From Lentzea atacamensis (GTDB lineage Bacteria; Actinomycetota; Actinomycetes; Mycobacteriales; Pseudonocardiaceae): a DNA stretch of 64,000 bases. The position numbers and the translations under genes are program-made. The notes under the pieces were generated by a model. It saw only the letters and a program-made list of their open reading frames with translations. It did not search any database and was not told the DNA's origin. Below, one piece after another: positions 52,354-61,361 of the stretch. Position 1 is the first letter of the stretch. Each line of letters opens with the position of its first letter. Location of the stretch: NCBI RefSeq assembly GCF_003269295.1, contig NZ_QLTT01000003.1, positions 372,001-436,000 on the forward strand, in the 5' to 3' direction.

Positions 52354-52373
52354 GTTGTCGAGAGGGTGGCGGC

Positions 52374-55247
52374 ATGACTCGACGAACAACGGCACTGATG
52401 GCTGCGGCGGTGATGGCGGCCGGCGGGGTACCCGCGATGGCGGCACCGGCTGCGGTTGCCTGCACCGTCAGCTATCAGGTCACCAACGAGTGGAACAACG
52501 GATTCGGCGCCAGCGTGTCGATCCGCAACGACGGCGACGCGCTGAACGGCTGGAACCTCACCTGGACGTTCCCTGACGGGCAACGCGTCACCCAGGGCTG
52601 GAACGGCAACTTCTCCCAGACCGGGGCCGTGGTCACCGTGACCAACCCCGACTGGGCACGCACGATCCCGGCCGGTGGTTCGGCACAGGTCGGTTTCAAC
52701 GGCAGCAAGGGTGCGACCAACCGGCCACCGACGGACTTCGCGGTGAACGGCGTGGCGTGCACCGGTCCCAACAAGGCGCCCACGGTCGCGCTCACCGCGC
52801 CGACCGGGGGCAGCACCTACACCCTGCCGGCGCAGATCCCGCTGGCGGCGACCGCGCAGGACGACGGCACGGTGGCGAAGGTCGACTTCTACGCCGGTGA
52901 CCAGTTGATCGCGACCGACACCAGCGCGCCGTACACCGGCACGTGGACGTCACCGACACCGGGCGATCACCCCATCACCGCGCGGGCGACCGACGACCGC
53001 GGGCTGGTGGGCAGTTCGGCGCCGGCGATGGTCAAGGTCCTCGCGGGACCCGCGGTGCTGGCATCACCGAGCACGGTCTCGGTCAAGCAGGGGCAGACGG
53101 CCACGTTCGACGTCTCCCTGGCCACGGCGCCGAGCCAGCCGGTCACCGTCACGATCGCGGGCACCGGCAGTGCGGATCTGACGGCGACGCCGACGACGCT
53201 CACCTTCTCCGGTACGGCGAAGCAGACGGTGACGGTGCGGTCGGCGAACAACGGCGGCGAGCTCGCGACCGCGACGTTCACCGCGTCGGCGCCGGGGCAC
53301 AGCCCGGCGACCGTCACGGTCAAGGAGATCGACCCGTCCACTTCGGACTTCAACAAGGCGTTCCTCGACCAGTACAACAAGATCAAGGATCCGGCGAGCG
53401 GCTACTTCCGCAAGTTCGGCGACCTGCTCGTGCCGTACCACTCGGTGGAGACGCTGATGGTGGAGGCACCCGACCACGGTCACCAGACGACGTCGGAGGC
53501 GTTCAGCTACTACCTGTGGCTGGAAGCGAGCTACGGTCGCGTGTCCGGTGACTGGGCGCCGTTCAAGTCCGCGTGGGCCTCGATGGAGAAGTTCATCATC
53601 CCGGCGAAGGCCGACCAGCCGACGAACGACTCGTACAACGCGTCGAAGCCGGCGACCTACGCTCCCGAGCACCCGCGCATGGACCGCTACCCGGCGGTGC
53701 TGGACAGCAGCATCCCGGTCGGCTCCGACCCGATCGCGGCCGAGCTGAAGGCCGCGTACGGCAACTCGGACATCTACGGCATGCACTGGTTGATCGACGT
53801 CGACAACACCTACGGTTTCGGCCGCTGCGGCGACGGCACCACGGCACCGTCGTACATCAACACCTATCAGCGCGGGTCGTCGGAGTCGGTGTGGGAGACC
53901 ATCCCGCAGCCGTCCTGCGACACGTTCAAGCACGGTGGCCCGAACGGCTTCCTGGACCTGTTCACCAAGGACGCCTCCTACGCCAAGCAGTGGAAGTACA
54001 CCAACGCGCCGGACGCGGACGCCCGCGCGGTGCAGGTGGCGCTGCTCGCGCAGGAATGGGCGAACGCGCAGGGCAAGGGAGCCCAGATCGCGCCCGAGAT
54101 CGGCAAGGCCGCGAAGATGGGCGACTACCTGCGGTACGCCATGTTCGACAAGTACTTCAAGCGCATCGGCAACTGCTCCAGCCCCAGCTCCTGCCCCGGC
54201 GGAACCGGCAAGAGCAGCGCGCACTACCTGATGTCCTGGTACTACGCCTGGGGTGGCGCGTACGACACCTCGGCCGGCTGGGCGTGGCGCATCGGTGACG
54301 GTGCCTCGCACCAGGGCTACCAGAACCCGTTGGCAGCACACGCTCTCGCCAACGTGCCCGCGCTCAAGCCGTTGTCCGCCACCGGGCAGCAGGACTGGGC
54401 GACGAGCCTGAACAGGCAGCTCGAGATGCTGCAGTGGCTGCAGTCGGCCGACGGCGGCATCGCCGGTGGCGTCACGAACAGCTGGGAAGGCCAGTACGCC
54501 GCGCCTCCCGCGGGCACGCCGACGTTCTACGGCATGTACTACGACGCCCACCCCGTGTGGCGCGATCCGCCGTCGAACCGCTGGTTCGGTTTCCAGGTGT
54601 GGGGTCTCGAGCGCACGGCGGCGTTGTACAGGCTGACCGGTGACGCCCGTGCCAAGAAGATCCTCGACAAGTGGGTGCCGTGGGCGATCGCGAACACCAC
54701 CACCGGTACCAACTTCCAGATCCCCGCGGACATGGAGTGGACCGGCGCGCCCGACACGTGGAACGCCACCAACCCCGGCGCGAACGCGAACCTGCGGGTC
54801 CGCGTGCTCAACCGCAACCAGGACGTCGGCATCGCCGCGTCGCTGGCCAAGGTGCTGCTGAACTACGCGGCGAGGTCGGGCCACGCGGCGGCGAAGACCA
54901 CCGGCGAAGGGCTGCTGACGTCGTTGCTGGCGCATCAGGACAGCCTCGGCATCGCCACGCCGGAGACGCGCGCGGACTACAACCGGTTCGACGACGTCTA
55001 CAACGCGTCGAACGGTGAGGGTCCGTACGTGCCGCCGGGCTGGACCGGGAAGATGCCGAACGGCGACCAGATCGGCCAGGGCTCGTCGTTCCTGTCCATG
55101 CGGTCGATGTTCCGCAACGACCCGCAGTGGCCGAAGGTCCAGTCCTATCTGGACGGTGGGCCCGCACCGACGTTCACCTACCACCGGTTCTGGGCCCAGG
55201 CGGAGATCGCCACCGCCTTCGCCCTGCACGCCGAGATCTTCGGGTGA
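52374..55247 (+). CDS. Secreted CBM2-Ig-GH48 reducing-end cellobiohydrolase
   Basis: 957 residues. A signal peptide (cleavage near AMAAPAA, residue ~27) is followed by CBM2 (ACTVSYQVTNEWNNGFGA ... FAVNGVACTG), then two Ig-like spacer domains (~140-240, NKAPTVALTAPTGGSTYTLP; ~240-320, VKQGQTATFDVSLATAPSQP). The GH48 domain (~325-957) begins FNKAFLDQYNKIKDPASGYF, with VEAPDHGHQTTSEAFSYYLW and the putative acid Glu375. GH48 enzymes are inverting, processive cellobiohydrolases that act from reducing ends and are key to crystalline cellulose breakdown. It is the first gene of a run with AA10 and GH6, behind a perfect CebR box. Confidence 0.95.
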   Translation: MTRRTTALMAAAVMAAGGVPAMAAPAAVACTVSYQVTNEWNNGFGASVSIRNDGDALNGWNLTWTFPDGQRVTQGWNGNFSQTGAVVTVTNPDWARTIPAGGSAQVGFNGSKGATNRPPTDFAVNGVACTGPNKAPTVALTAPTGGSTYTLPAQIPLAATAQDDGTVAKVDFYAGDQLIATDTSAPYTGTWTSPTPGDHPITARATDDRGLVGSSAPAMVKVLAGPAVLASPSTVSVKQGQTATFDVSLATAPSQPVTVTIAGTGSADLTATPTTLTFSGTAKQTVTVRSANNGGELATATFTASAPGHSPATVTVKEIDPSTSDFNKAFLDQYNKIKDPASGYFRKFGDLLVPYHSVETLMVEAPDHGHQTTSEAFSYYLWLEASYGRVSGDWAPFKSAWASMEKFIIPAKADQPTNDSYNASKPATYAPEHPRMDRYPAVLDSSIPVGSDPIAAELKAAYGNSDIYGMHWLIDVDNTYGFGRCGDGTTAPSYINTYQRGSSESVWETIPQPSCDTFKHGGPNGFLDLFTKDASYAKQWKYTNAPDADARAVQVALLAQEWANAQGKGAQIAPEIGKAAKMGDYLRYAMFDKYFKRIGNCSSPSSCPGGTGKSSAHYLMSWYYAWGGAYDTSAGWAWRIGDGASHQGYQNPLAAHALANVPALKPLSATGQQDWATSLNRQLEMLQWLQSADGGIAGGVTNSWEGQYAAPPAGTPTFYGMYYDAHPVWRDPPSNRWFGFQVWGLERTAALYRLTGDARAKKILDKWVPWAIANTTTGTNFQIPADMEWTGAPDTWNATNPGANANLRVRVLNRNQDVGIAASLAKVLLNYAARSGHAAAKTTGEGLLTSLLAHQDSLGIATPETRADYNRFDDVYNASNGEGPYVPPGWTGKMPNGDQIGQGSSFLSMRSMFRNDPQWPKVQSYLDGGPAPTFTYHRFWAQAEIATAFALHAEIFG

Positions 55248-55258
55248 GGAGTACCGAG

Positions 55259-56512
55259 ATGAGAAAACCAATCGCACTCCTGGCGATCGCCGCGGCGGTC
55301 GGCGCGCTCCTCGTGCAGACCAGTGCCCCCGCGCTCGCGCACGGTTCGATGGTCTGGCCCGGTAGCCGCACGTACCTGTGCTACCAGGACGGCCGCGCGG
55401 GCAGCGGCGGCGGCGACCTGCAACCGACCAACCCGGCGTGCGTCGCCGCGGTGGCCCAGGGCGGGAAGCAGCCGCTGTGGGACTGGTACGGCAACCTGAT
55501 CAGCAACGCGGCCGGCCGGCACCGGGAGATCATCCCCGACGGCGACCTGTGCGGCCCGACCACGAAGTACGACGCCTACAACCAGCCGCGGGCCGACTGG
55601 CCGGTGACCCAGCTGACGGCGAACGCCACCGTCACGTTGCGGTACAACGCGTGGGCGCCGCACCCCGGCACGTGGGAGCAGTACGTCACCAAGGACGGCT
55701 TCGACGTCACGAAGCCGCTCAAGTGGTCGGACCTGGAACCGGTGCCGTTCGACAAGATCACCAACCCGCCGCTGGGCAACGGCGAGTACAGCTGGCAGGC
55801 CAGGCTGCCCAACAAGTCGGGCCGGCACATCATCTACTCGCTCTGGCAGCGCTCGGACAGCCCCGAGGCGTTCTACAGCTGCTCGGACGTCGTGTTCGGC
55901 GGTGGCGTGCCGGACACCCAGCCGCCCACCGCTCCGGGCACGCCGGTCGCGTCCTCGGTCACCGGCAGCTCCGTGCGGCTGGACTGGCCGGCGTCGTCGG
56001 ACAACTTCGGTGTGACGGAGTACAAGGTCTACCGCGGTGACCAGGTCGTGGCGACGTCGGCCACCAACTCGGCGACGGTCAGGGGACTGAGCTCGAACAC
56101 CGAGTACACCTTCCGCGTCGTCGCGACCGACTCGGCGGGCAACGCCTCGCCGTCGTCGGCGGGCGTCACGGTGCGCACCGGCAGTGGTCCCGGCGCCTGC
56201 ACGGTGACCTACACCAAGCCGAGCACCTGGAACGGTGGCTTCACGGCCAACGTGAAGATCGCCAACGGCAGCTCGGAGGCCGTGCGCGCGTGGGAGCTCG
56301 TCTGGGACTTCCCTGCCGGGCAGCGGTTGTCCCAGGCGTGGTCGTCGACGGTCACCGTCGCCGACGGGAAGGCCACGGCCAAGGGCGCGTCGTGGAACGC
56401 CGACATCGCCGCGGGCGGCACCGCGGAGTTCGGGTTCAACGCGACGACGACAGGGGCGGTGACGGACCCGGTGGGCTTCACGCTCAACGGTGTCTCCTGC
56501 GCCATCCCGTGA
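55259..56512 (+). CDS. Secreted AA10-FN3-CBM2 lytic polysaccharide monooxygenase
   Basis: 417 residues. The signal peptide ends APALA, so mature His28 becomes the N-terminal copper ligand (HGSMVWPGSRTYLCYQDGR). The second copper His is in YNAWAPHPGTW, and the aromatic axial position is in AFYSCSDVVF. After ~220 residues comes an FN3 domain (~225-310, PPTAPGTPVASSVTGSSVRL) and a C-terminal CBM2 (ACTVTYTKPSTWNGGF ... GVSCAIP). The sequence resembles Streptomyces CelS2/LPMO10C, a C1-oxidising cellulose enzyme. It starts 11 bases after the GH48 stop and its stop overlaps the next gene (TGATG), so these genes are co-expressed. It would make new chain ends for GH48 and GH6. Confidence 0.95.
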   Translation: MRKPIALLAIAAAVGALLVQTSAPALAHGSMVWPGSRTYLCYQDGRAGSGGGDLQPTNPACVAAVAQGGKQPLWDWYGNLISNAAGRHREIIPDGDLCGPTTKYDAYNQPRADWPVTQLTANATVTLRYNAWAPHPGTWEQYVTKDGFDVTKPLKWSDLEPVPFDKITNPPLGNGEYSWQARLPNKSGRHIIYSLWQRSDSPEAFYSCSDVVFGGGVPDTQPPTAPGTPVASSVTGSSVRLDWPASSDNFGVTEYKVYRGDQVVATSATNSATVRGLSSNTEYTFRVVATDSAGNASPSSAGVTVRTGSGPGACTVTYTKPSTWNGGFTANVKIANGSSEAVRAWELVWDFPAGQRLSQAWSSTVTVADGKATAKGASWNADIAAGGTAEFGFNATTTGAVTDPVGFTLNGVSCAIP

Positions 56513-56964
56513 TGAGGGTCCTCCTCGCCCTCTTCGTGGCCGGTTCGGTCGTGTGCGCCGTCTTGGTCGCACGCGCCGGACCGGCCCCGGACCCGGCCAA
56601 AGGCGTCGACGGGATCGCCGCCTGGCTGAACCAGGTCACCGGGGAATGCACCGACGTGCGCAAGGGCGAGGACTTCGCCGAGTTCGCGGGTCCGGTGCGG
56701 GCGAAGGTCTACGGGCCGTACATCGCGGAGTGGGGCACGTGCGTCAAACCGCCCTACGAACGACTGGGGCTGCTGGTGCTCCGGCCGGGACTCGAGGAGG
56801 GCTGGCGTGCGGCGCAGGCCCGCGGCGAGGTCAGGGGCGACCCGGACCTCGTGTTCGGTGACGGTTTCGCGATCACCGGCTCGACCGGCATGGAGCACCT
56901 CGGCCTGAAGAGACTCGAGTGCACGCCCACCGCGTGCTCGCTCATTCCGATCAAACACCATTGA
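56512..56964 (+). CDS. Unknown small secreted protein within the cellulase operon
   Basis: 150 residues. The N-terminus is a signal peptide or single anchor (RVLLALFVAGSVVCAVLVA). The rest is soluble, with three further Cys (GECTDV, WGTCVK, LECTPTACS) that could form disulfides, and a basic end SLIPIKHH. I recognise no domain. The ATG overlaps the LPMO stop (TGATG), and the GH6 gene follows 20 bases later, so it is translated with the cellulases. It may be a chaperone, copper-handling or anchoring factor for the LPMO/cellulases; this is speculation from position. There are no aromatic patches like those of a carbohydrate-binding module. Confidence 0.75.
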   Translation: MRVLLALFVAGSVVCAVLVARAGPAPDPAKGVDGIAAWLNQVTGECTDVRKGEDFAEFAGPVRAKVYGPYIAEWGTCVKPPYERLGLLVLRPGLEEGWRAAQARGEVRGDPDLVFGDGFAITGSTGMEHLGLKRLECTPTACSLIPIKHH

Positions 56965-56984
56965 GAGACAGGAGATCCGGAGCA

Positions 56985-58718
56985 ATGAGGCTCAACGGAC
57001 AGAGGCGGTGGGCCGCGGCGGGTGTCGTGGTCGCCACCGCCGTCGCGACGTTCGGGGTGGCGCTCAGCGCACCCGCGGGCGCCGCACCTGGCTGCCGTGT
57101 CGACTACACGGCGAACAACTGGGGCGGCGGCGGGTTCGGCGGCAAGGTGAAGATCACCAACCTGGGTGACGCCATGTCGAGCTGGACGCTGAAGTTCACC
57201 TTCCCCGGCACGCAGCGCGTGACCCAGGGCTGGAGCGCGAACTGGTCGCAGTCCGGTGCGAACGTGACGGCGACGAGCATGTCCTGGAACGGGAACCTCG
57301 GCACCGGTGCGTCGACCGAGATCGGTTTCAACGGCAGCTACTCCGGCACCAACACCGACCCGGCGTCGTTCTCGCTCAACGGCACGGTGTGCACGGGCGT
57401 GCAGCCGCCGACGAGCACGACCACCACCACCACCACCACCACCACGAGCGGCAACCCCAACCCGGGCACCCGCGTCGACAACCCCTACGTCGGCGCGAAG
57501 CAGTACATCAACCCGGACTGGTCGGCGAAGGCGGCCGCCGAGCCCGGTGGCAGCAGGGTCGCGAACCAGCCGACCGGTGTGTGGATGGACCGCATCGCGG
57601 CGATCACCGGCACGGTCGACTCCCGTGGCCTGGTCGGGCATCTGGACGAGGCGGTGCGCCAGGCGGCGGGCTCACCACTCGTGATCCAGCTCGTGATCTA
57701 CAACCTGCCTGGGCGCGACTGCTCGGCACTCGCGTCGAACGGTGAGCTCAAGCCTCACGAGATCGACCGCTACAAGGCCGAGTACATCGACCCGATCGCG
57801 GCGATCCTCGCCAGGCCCGCGTACAAGGACCTGCGGATCGTCACCACGGTGGAGATCGACTCGTTGCCGAACCTGATCACCAACGTGTCGCCGCGCCCGA
57901 CCGCCGTCGAGGCGTGTGACGTGATGAAGGCCAACGGCAACTACGTCACCGGTGTCGGTTACGCGCTCGCGAAGCTGGGCGCGGTCCCGAACGTCTACAA
58001 CTACCTCGACATCGGCCACCACGGCTGGATCGGCTGGGACGACAACTTCGGCCCGACGGCCGAGCTGCTGTACCAGGCGGCCAACGCGTCCGGTAGCACG
58101 AAGGCGAACGTGCACGGGTTCATCGCCAACACCGCGAACTACGGTGCGCTGAAGGAGCAGCACTTCTCGATCAACGACTCCGTGGACGGCAAGTCGGTGC
58201 GCGAGTCGAAGTGGGTGGACTGGAACAGGTACGTCGACGAGCTGTCCTACGCGCAGGCGTTCCGGCAGCGCGCCGTGCAGGCGGGCTTCGACGCGAACGT
58301 CGGCATGCTGATCGACACCAGCCGAAACGGCTGGGGCGGTGCGGCCCGGCCGACCGGCCCCGGCCCGCGGACGAGCGTGGACGCCTACGTCAACGGTGGC
58401 AGGTTCGACCGGCGCATCCACCTCGGCAACTGGTGCAACCAGTCGGGTGCCGGGCTCGGCGAGCGGCCCAAGGCCGCTCCGGAGACGGGCATCGACGCGT
58501 ACGTGTGGATGAAGCCGCCGGGCGAGTCCGACGGTGCCAGCAAGGAGATCCCGAACAACGAGGGCAAGGGCGCCGACAAGATGTGCGACCCGACGTACAC
58601 CGGCAACATCCGCAACGGCAACAACATGTCGGGTGCGCTGCCGGACGCTCCGTTGTCCGGCAAGTGGTTCTCCGCGCAGTTCCAGGAGCTCATGCGCAAC
58701 GCCTACCCGGCGCTGTGA
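56985..58718 (+). CDS. Secreted CBM2-GH6 cellobiohydrolase
   Basis: 577 residues. A signal peptide (cleavage after PAGAA, residue ~34) is followed by CBM2 (GCRVDYTANNWGGGGFGG ... GTVCTG), a Thr-rich linker coded by an ACC tandem repeat (57420-57444), and a GH6 domain (~165-577). Catalytic features: NLPGRDCSALASNGEL, VTTVEIDSLPNL with the acid Asp292, and the Trp/Asp-rich DIGHHGWIGWDDN. The large size and extra loops (IHLGNWCNQSGAGLGERP, GIDAYVWMKPPGESDG) fit an exo-acting cellobiohydrolase like Thermobifida Cel6B, cutting from non-reducing ends. It complements the reducing-end GH48 two genes upstream. Two strong hairpins follow. Confidence 0.95.
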   Translation: MRLNGQRRWAAAGVVVATAVATFGVALSAPAGAAPGCRVDYTANNWGGGGFGGKVKITNLGDAMSSWTLKFTFPGTQRVTQGWSANWSQSGANVTATSMSWNGNLGTGASTEIGFNGSYSGTNTDPASFSLNGTVCTGVQPPTSTTTTTTTTTTSGNPNPGTRVDNPYVGAKQYINPDWSAKAAAEPGGSRVANQPTGVWMDRIAAITGTVDSRGLVGHLDEAVRQAAGSPLVIQLVIYNLPGRDCSALASNGELKPHEIDRYKAEYIDPIAAILARPAYKDLRIVTTVEIDSLPNLITNVSPRPTAVEACDVMKANGNYVTGVGYALAKLGAVPNVYNYLDIGHHGWIGWDDNFGPTAELLYQAANASGSTKANVHGFIANTANYGALKEQHFSINDSVDGKSVRESKWVDWNRYVDELSYAQAFRQRAVQAGFDANVGMLIDTSRNGWGGAARPTGPGPRTSVDAYVNGGRFDRRIHLGNWCNQSGAGLGERPKAAPETGIDAYVWMKPPGESDGASKEIPNNEGKGADKMCDPTYTGNIRNGNNMSGALPDAPLSGKWFSAQFQELMRNAYPAL

Positions 58719-58755
58719 CGACCGAGCTGCTGTGAGGACAGGACTGCTGTGAACC

Positions 58756-58788
58756 GGTTCCCGCGCGAATTCCGTTCGCGCGGGAACC
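58756..58788. terminator. Hairpin terminator 1 after the cellulase operon
   Basis: A perfect 14-bp stem (GGTTCCCGCGCGAA / TTCGCGCGGGAACC, 5-base loop) beginning 37 bases after the GH6 stop. Confidence 0.8.
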
Positions 58789-58792
58789 GCCC

Positions 58793-58824
58793 GCCGCCGT
58801 CGCGGCCGCACCCGCGACGGCGGC
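58793..58824. terminator. Hairpin terminator 2 after the cellulase operon
   Basis: A second perfect stem of 13 bp (GCCGCCGTCGCGG / CCGCGACGGCGGC) only 4 bases after the first; together they insulate the next gene. Confidence 0.75.
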
Positions 58825-58869
58825 GCCTGGCAGTCGCACCGCACGACCCCCTGTGAAAGGTCACGCGCA

Positions 58870-60279
58870 ATGTCCGAAGCCGCGATCGTCCACGCGCCCA
58901 CCGCAACGGCTCGCCGGGACCTCGGCGTGTCCGCGGACGCGTTCCCGCTCGGCGCGGTGCAGCTGCTGCCCGGACCGTTCCAGGACAACACCTCCCACAC
59001 GCACGCCCGGCTGAGGTTCCTCGACCCGGACCGGCTGCTGCACACCTTCCGCCGCAACGTCGGGCTGCCCTCCGAAGTCGTCCCCTGCGGGGGATGGGAG
59101 GCGCCGGCCAGTGAACTGCGCGGCCACTCGACCGGGCACGTGCTGACCGCGCTGGCGCAGGCGTTCGCGACCACCGGGGACCTCGCGTTCTCGGTCAGGG
59201 CGCACTACCTCGTCGAGCAGCTCGCGCTGTGCCAGGACCGGGCCAGGATCGCCGGGTACAGCACGGGTTACCTCTCGGCCTTCCCGGAGGGCTTCATCGG
59301 CAGGGTGGAGGCGCGAGAACCGGTTCGTGCGCCCTACTACACCCTGCACAAGATCATGGCAGGTCTTCTCGACGTGCACCTGCTCGTGGGCGGCACGCGC
59401 GCGTTGACCGTGCTCACGCGGATGGCGGCGTGGCTGGGATGGCGGGTCGGCAGGTTGTCGGCCACCCACCGGCAGAACGTGCTGGCCACCGAGTTCGGCG
59501 GGATGAACGAGGTGCTCGCGAACCTCTACCAGGTCACCGGCGACCCCGCGCATCTCACGACCGCGCGGTACTTCGACCACGCCGAGGTGTTCGACCCGCT
59601 CGCACGGGGCGGCGACGCGCTGGACGGCCACCACGCGCACACGCAGATCCCCAAGGCGCTCGGCGCGATCCGCGTGTACCACGCCACCGGCGAGACCCGC
59701 TACCGCGACATCGCCGCGAACCTGTGGAAGATCGTCGCTGAGCTGCCGGGTGACACGTGCCAGTGCGACACCTACAACCTGCTGAAGCTGACCCGGCAGC
59801 TGTTCCGCACCGACCCCGGCCAGACGAGGTACTTCGACCACTACGAGAAGGCGCTCCACCACCTGCTGGGCGGAATCAGCACGTACGGCAACGGCTACGA
59901 CGACTTCACCTGCTGCCACGGCACCGGCATCGAGACCAGCACCAAGTACGGCGACAGCATCTACTTCCACGCCGGGAACGTCCTGTACGTCAACCTGTTC
60001 GTCCCGTCCGTGCTCCACTGGGCCGGCCGGGGCGTCTGGGTGCGCCAGGACACCACCTTCCCGGAGTCCGCCGGCACCAGGCTGACGATCACCGGCTCCG
60101 GCTGGATCGACCTGCGCGTGCGCGTCCCGTCCCGGGCGGCGGGCGCGGTGTTGCGGGTCAACGGCGTGGCGGAGAAGCCGGTCATCCCTGGGACTTACGC
60201 ACGCGTGGACCGCCATTGGGTGAGCGGTGACGTCGTCGACCTGAGTCCGGAAACGTTGCACGACGAGCAGTTGGAGTGA
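58870..60279 (+). CDS. Shortened GH127-like protein (beta-L-arabinofuranosidase family)
   Basis: 469 residues versus about 600-650 for usual GH127 members; no signal peptide. The alpha/alpha-barrel motifs are clear: GHSTGHVLTALAQAFATTGD, PYYTLHKIMAGLLDVH, TEFGGMNEVLANLYQVTGD, CDTYNLLKLTRQLF, FTCCHGTGIETSTKYGDSIYF. Compared with my memory of the family, two segments are missing: the NHR.YATGG stretch before the TYN motif and the long loop between GG and FTCC. The C-terminal beta-sandwich is also cut short. The two adjacent Cys of the zinc/nucleophile site are kept, but the E-T-C motif of other members is here CQCDTYN, so Cys replaces the metal-binding Glu. Activity may be altered or lost. It precedes a LacI gene by 11 bases, with a GGAGG between. 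Confidence 0.75.
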   Translation: MSEAAIVHAPTATARRDLGVSADAFPLGAVQLLPGPFQDNTSHTHARLRFLDPDRLLHTFRRNVGLPSEVVPCGGWEAPASELRGHSTGHVLTALAQAFATTGDLAFSVRAHYLVEQLALCQDRARIAGYSTGYLSAFPEGFIGRVEAREPVRAPYYTLHKIMAGLLDVHLLVGGTRALTVLTRMAAWLGWRVGRLSATHRQNVLATEFGGMNEVLANLYQVTGDPAHLTTARYFDHAEVFDPLARGGDALDGHHAHTQIPKALGAIRVYHATGETRYRDIAANLWKIVAELPGDTCQCDTYNLLKLTRQLFRTDPGQTRYFDHYEKALHHLLGGISTYGNGYDDFTCCHGTGIETSTKYGDSIYFHAGNVLYVNLFVPSVLHWAGRGVWVRQDTTFPESAGTRLTITGSGWIDLRVRVPSRAAGAVLRVNGVAEKPVIPGTYARVDRHWVSGDVVDLSPETLHDEQLE

Positions 60280-60290
60280 AAGGAGGCGGT

Positions 60291-61322
60291 GTGGTCACCA
60301 TCGCGGAGGTCGCGCGGCACGCGGGTGTTGCCCCCAGCACGGTTTCCTACGTGCTCACGGGCAAGCGGTCGATCTCGGCGGACACCAAGTCCAGGGTCCG
60401 GGAGAGCATCAGGTCACTCGGCTACCAGCCGCACGTGCACACCAGAGGGCTCGGCATCACGAGGACGAACGTCATCGGCCTGGTGCTGCCGCTGCGGGCG
60501 GGCACCTACGTGCCCGCGGTGATGCGGTTCGTCACCGCCGCCGTCACGACCGCGCGCAGATATGACATGGATCTGCTGCTGATGACCGCGGACGACGGCC
60601 TGCCTGCACTGCGCAGGGCCGCGAACAGCGCCCTGGTCGACGGTTTTCTGGTGCTGGACGTGGAGAAGGAGGACGCCAGGTTGCCGCTGCTGCGGCAGCT
60701 TTCCATCCCGTCCGTCCTCATCGGGCGGCCGGCGGCTGCGCGCGGCCTCACCTGCGTGGACCTCGACTTCGAGGCGGCGGGCGCGAAGTGCGTCGAGCAC
60801 CTCGCGGATCTCGGTCACCGGTCCATCGGGTTCCTCGGCGCCCCGAGCGCGGTCTACCGGCGCACCACCGGCTTCGCCCACCGGGCGATGACCGGCTTCA
60901 GCGCGGCCGCGATGCGCCGGGGTGTCGCGGCGACGGCGCTGTCGGTCGAGGAGGACCACGACTCGGTGCTCAGAGCCACCGAGGTGCTGGTTCGCGCGCA
61001 CCCGTCGATGACGGCGCTGGTGGTGCACAACGAGGCGGCGCTCGGCGGGATCACAGCGTGCCTGCGCGCGGCGGGACGGCACGTGCCCGGCGACATCGCC
61101 GTGGTCGCGATCTGCCCCGACGAGCTCGCAGAGCGGATGTCGCCGCCGCTCACCTCGGTGCGGCTGCCGGCGGAGGAGCTCGGCAGACACGCGGTGGAGC
61201 TCCTGGTCGCCAAGCTCGACGGCAGGCAACCACCACCGCTGGTGCTGCTGCCGCCCAAGCTGTCGCGGCGCGCGAGCACCCCGGATCCGGTCGATCACGC
61301 GCCGGCCGCGGTAAGGCAGTAG
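60291..61322 (+). CDS. LacI-family transcriptional repressor
   Basis: 343 residues. The HTH VTIAEVARHAGVAPSTVSYV is followed by LTGKRSIS and a sugar-binding effector domain (LVLPLRAGTYVPAVMRFV ... GDIAVVAICPDELAERM). I chose the GTG at 60291, 4 bases after GGAGG; a GTG at 60276 overlapping the GH127 stop is possible. It is probably co-transcribed with the GH127-like gene and may control it. It is a close paralogue of the repressor at 19855-20877, with nearly the same recognition helix, so it could bind the same AAGCGCTT-type operators. No such palindrome is seen directly upstream of this gene pair. Confidence 0.92.
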   Translation: MVTIAEVARHAGVAPSTVSYVLTGKRSISADTKSRVRESIRSLGYQPHVHTRGLGITRTNVIGLVLPLRAGTYVPAVMRFVTAAVTTARRYDMDLLLMTADDGLPALRRAANSALVDGFLVLDVEKEDARLPLLRQLSIPSVLIGRPAAARGLTCVDLDFEAAGAKCVEHLADLGHRSIGFLGAPSAVYRRTTGFAHRAMTGFSAAAMRRGVAATALSVEEDHDSVLRATEVLVRAHPSMTALVVHNEAALGGITACLRAAGRHVPGDIAVVAICPDELAERMSPPLTSVRLPAEELGRHAVELLVAKLDGRQPPPLVLLPPKLSRRASTPDPVDHAPAAVRQ

Positions 61323-61358
61323 GTGGTGCGGGCGGTGGGGATCGCCGCCCGCACCACC
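61322..61358. terminator. Bidirectional hairpin terminator
   Basis: A perfect 14-bp stem (GGTGGTGCGGGCGG / CCGCCCGCACCACC) between the convergent LacI and esterase genes. It begins at the last base of the LacI stop codon. Confidence 0.8.
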
Positions 61359-61361
61359 CCG

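Larger units (their letters stand above)
52015..52373. promoter_or_regulatory. Divergent control region between expansin and GH48 genes
   Basis: About 359 bases with no gene; it holds the two CebR-type operators listed separately and lower-GC stretches near 52060-52140 that fit a promoter for the minus-strand expansin gene. GAGGGTGG before 52374 is the GH48 ribosome site. I see no convincing -35/-10 pair for GH48. Confidence 0.5.

Noticed and set aside
57420..57444. ACC tandem repeat as a regulatory microsatellite
   Set aside because: It lies in frame and encodes the Thr linker between CBM2 and GH6, a normal feature of cellulase linkers.
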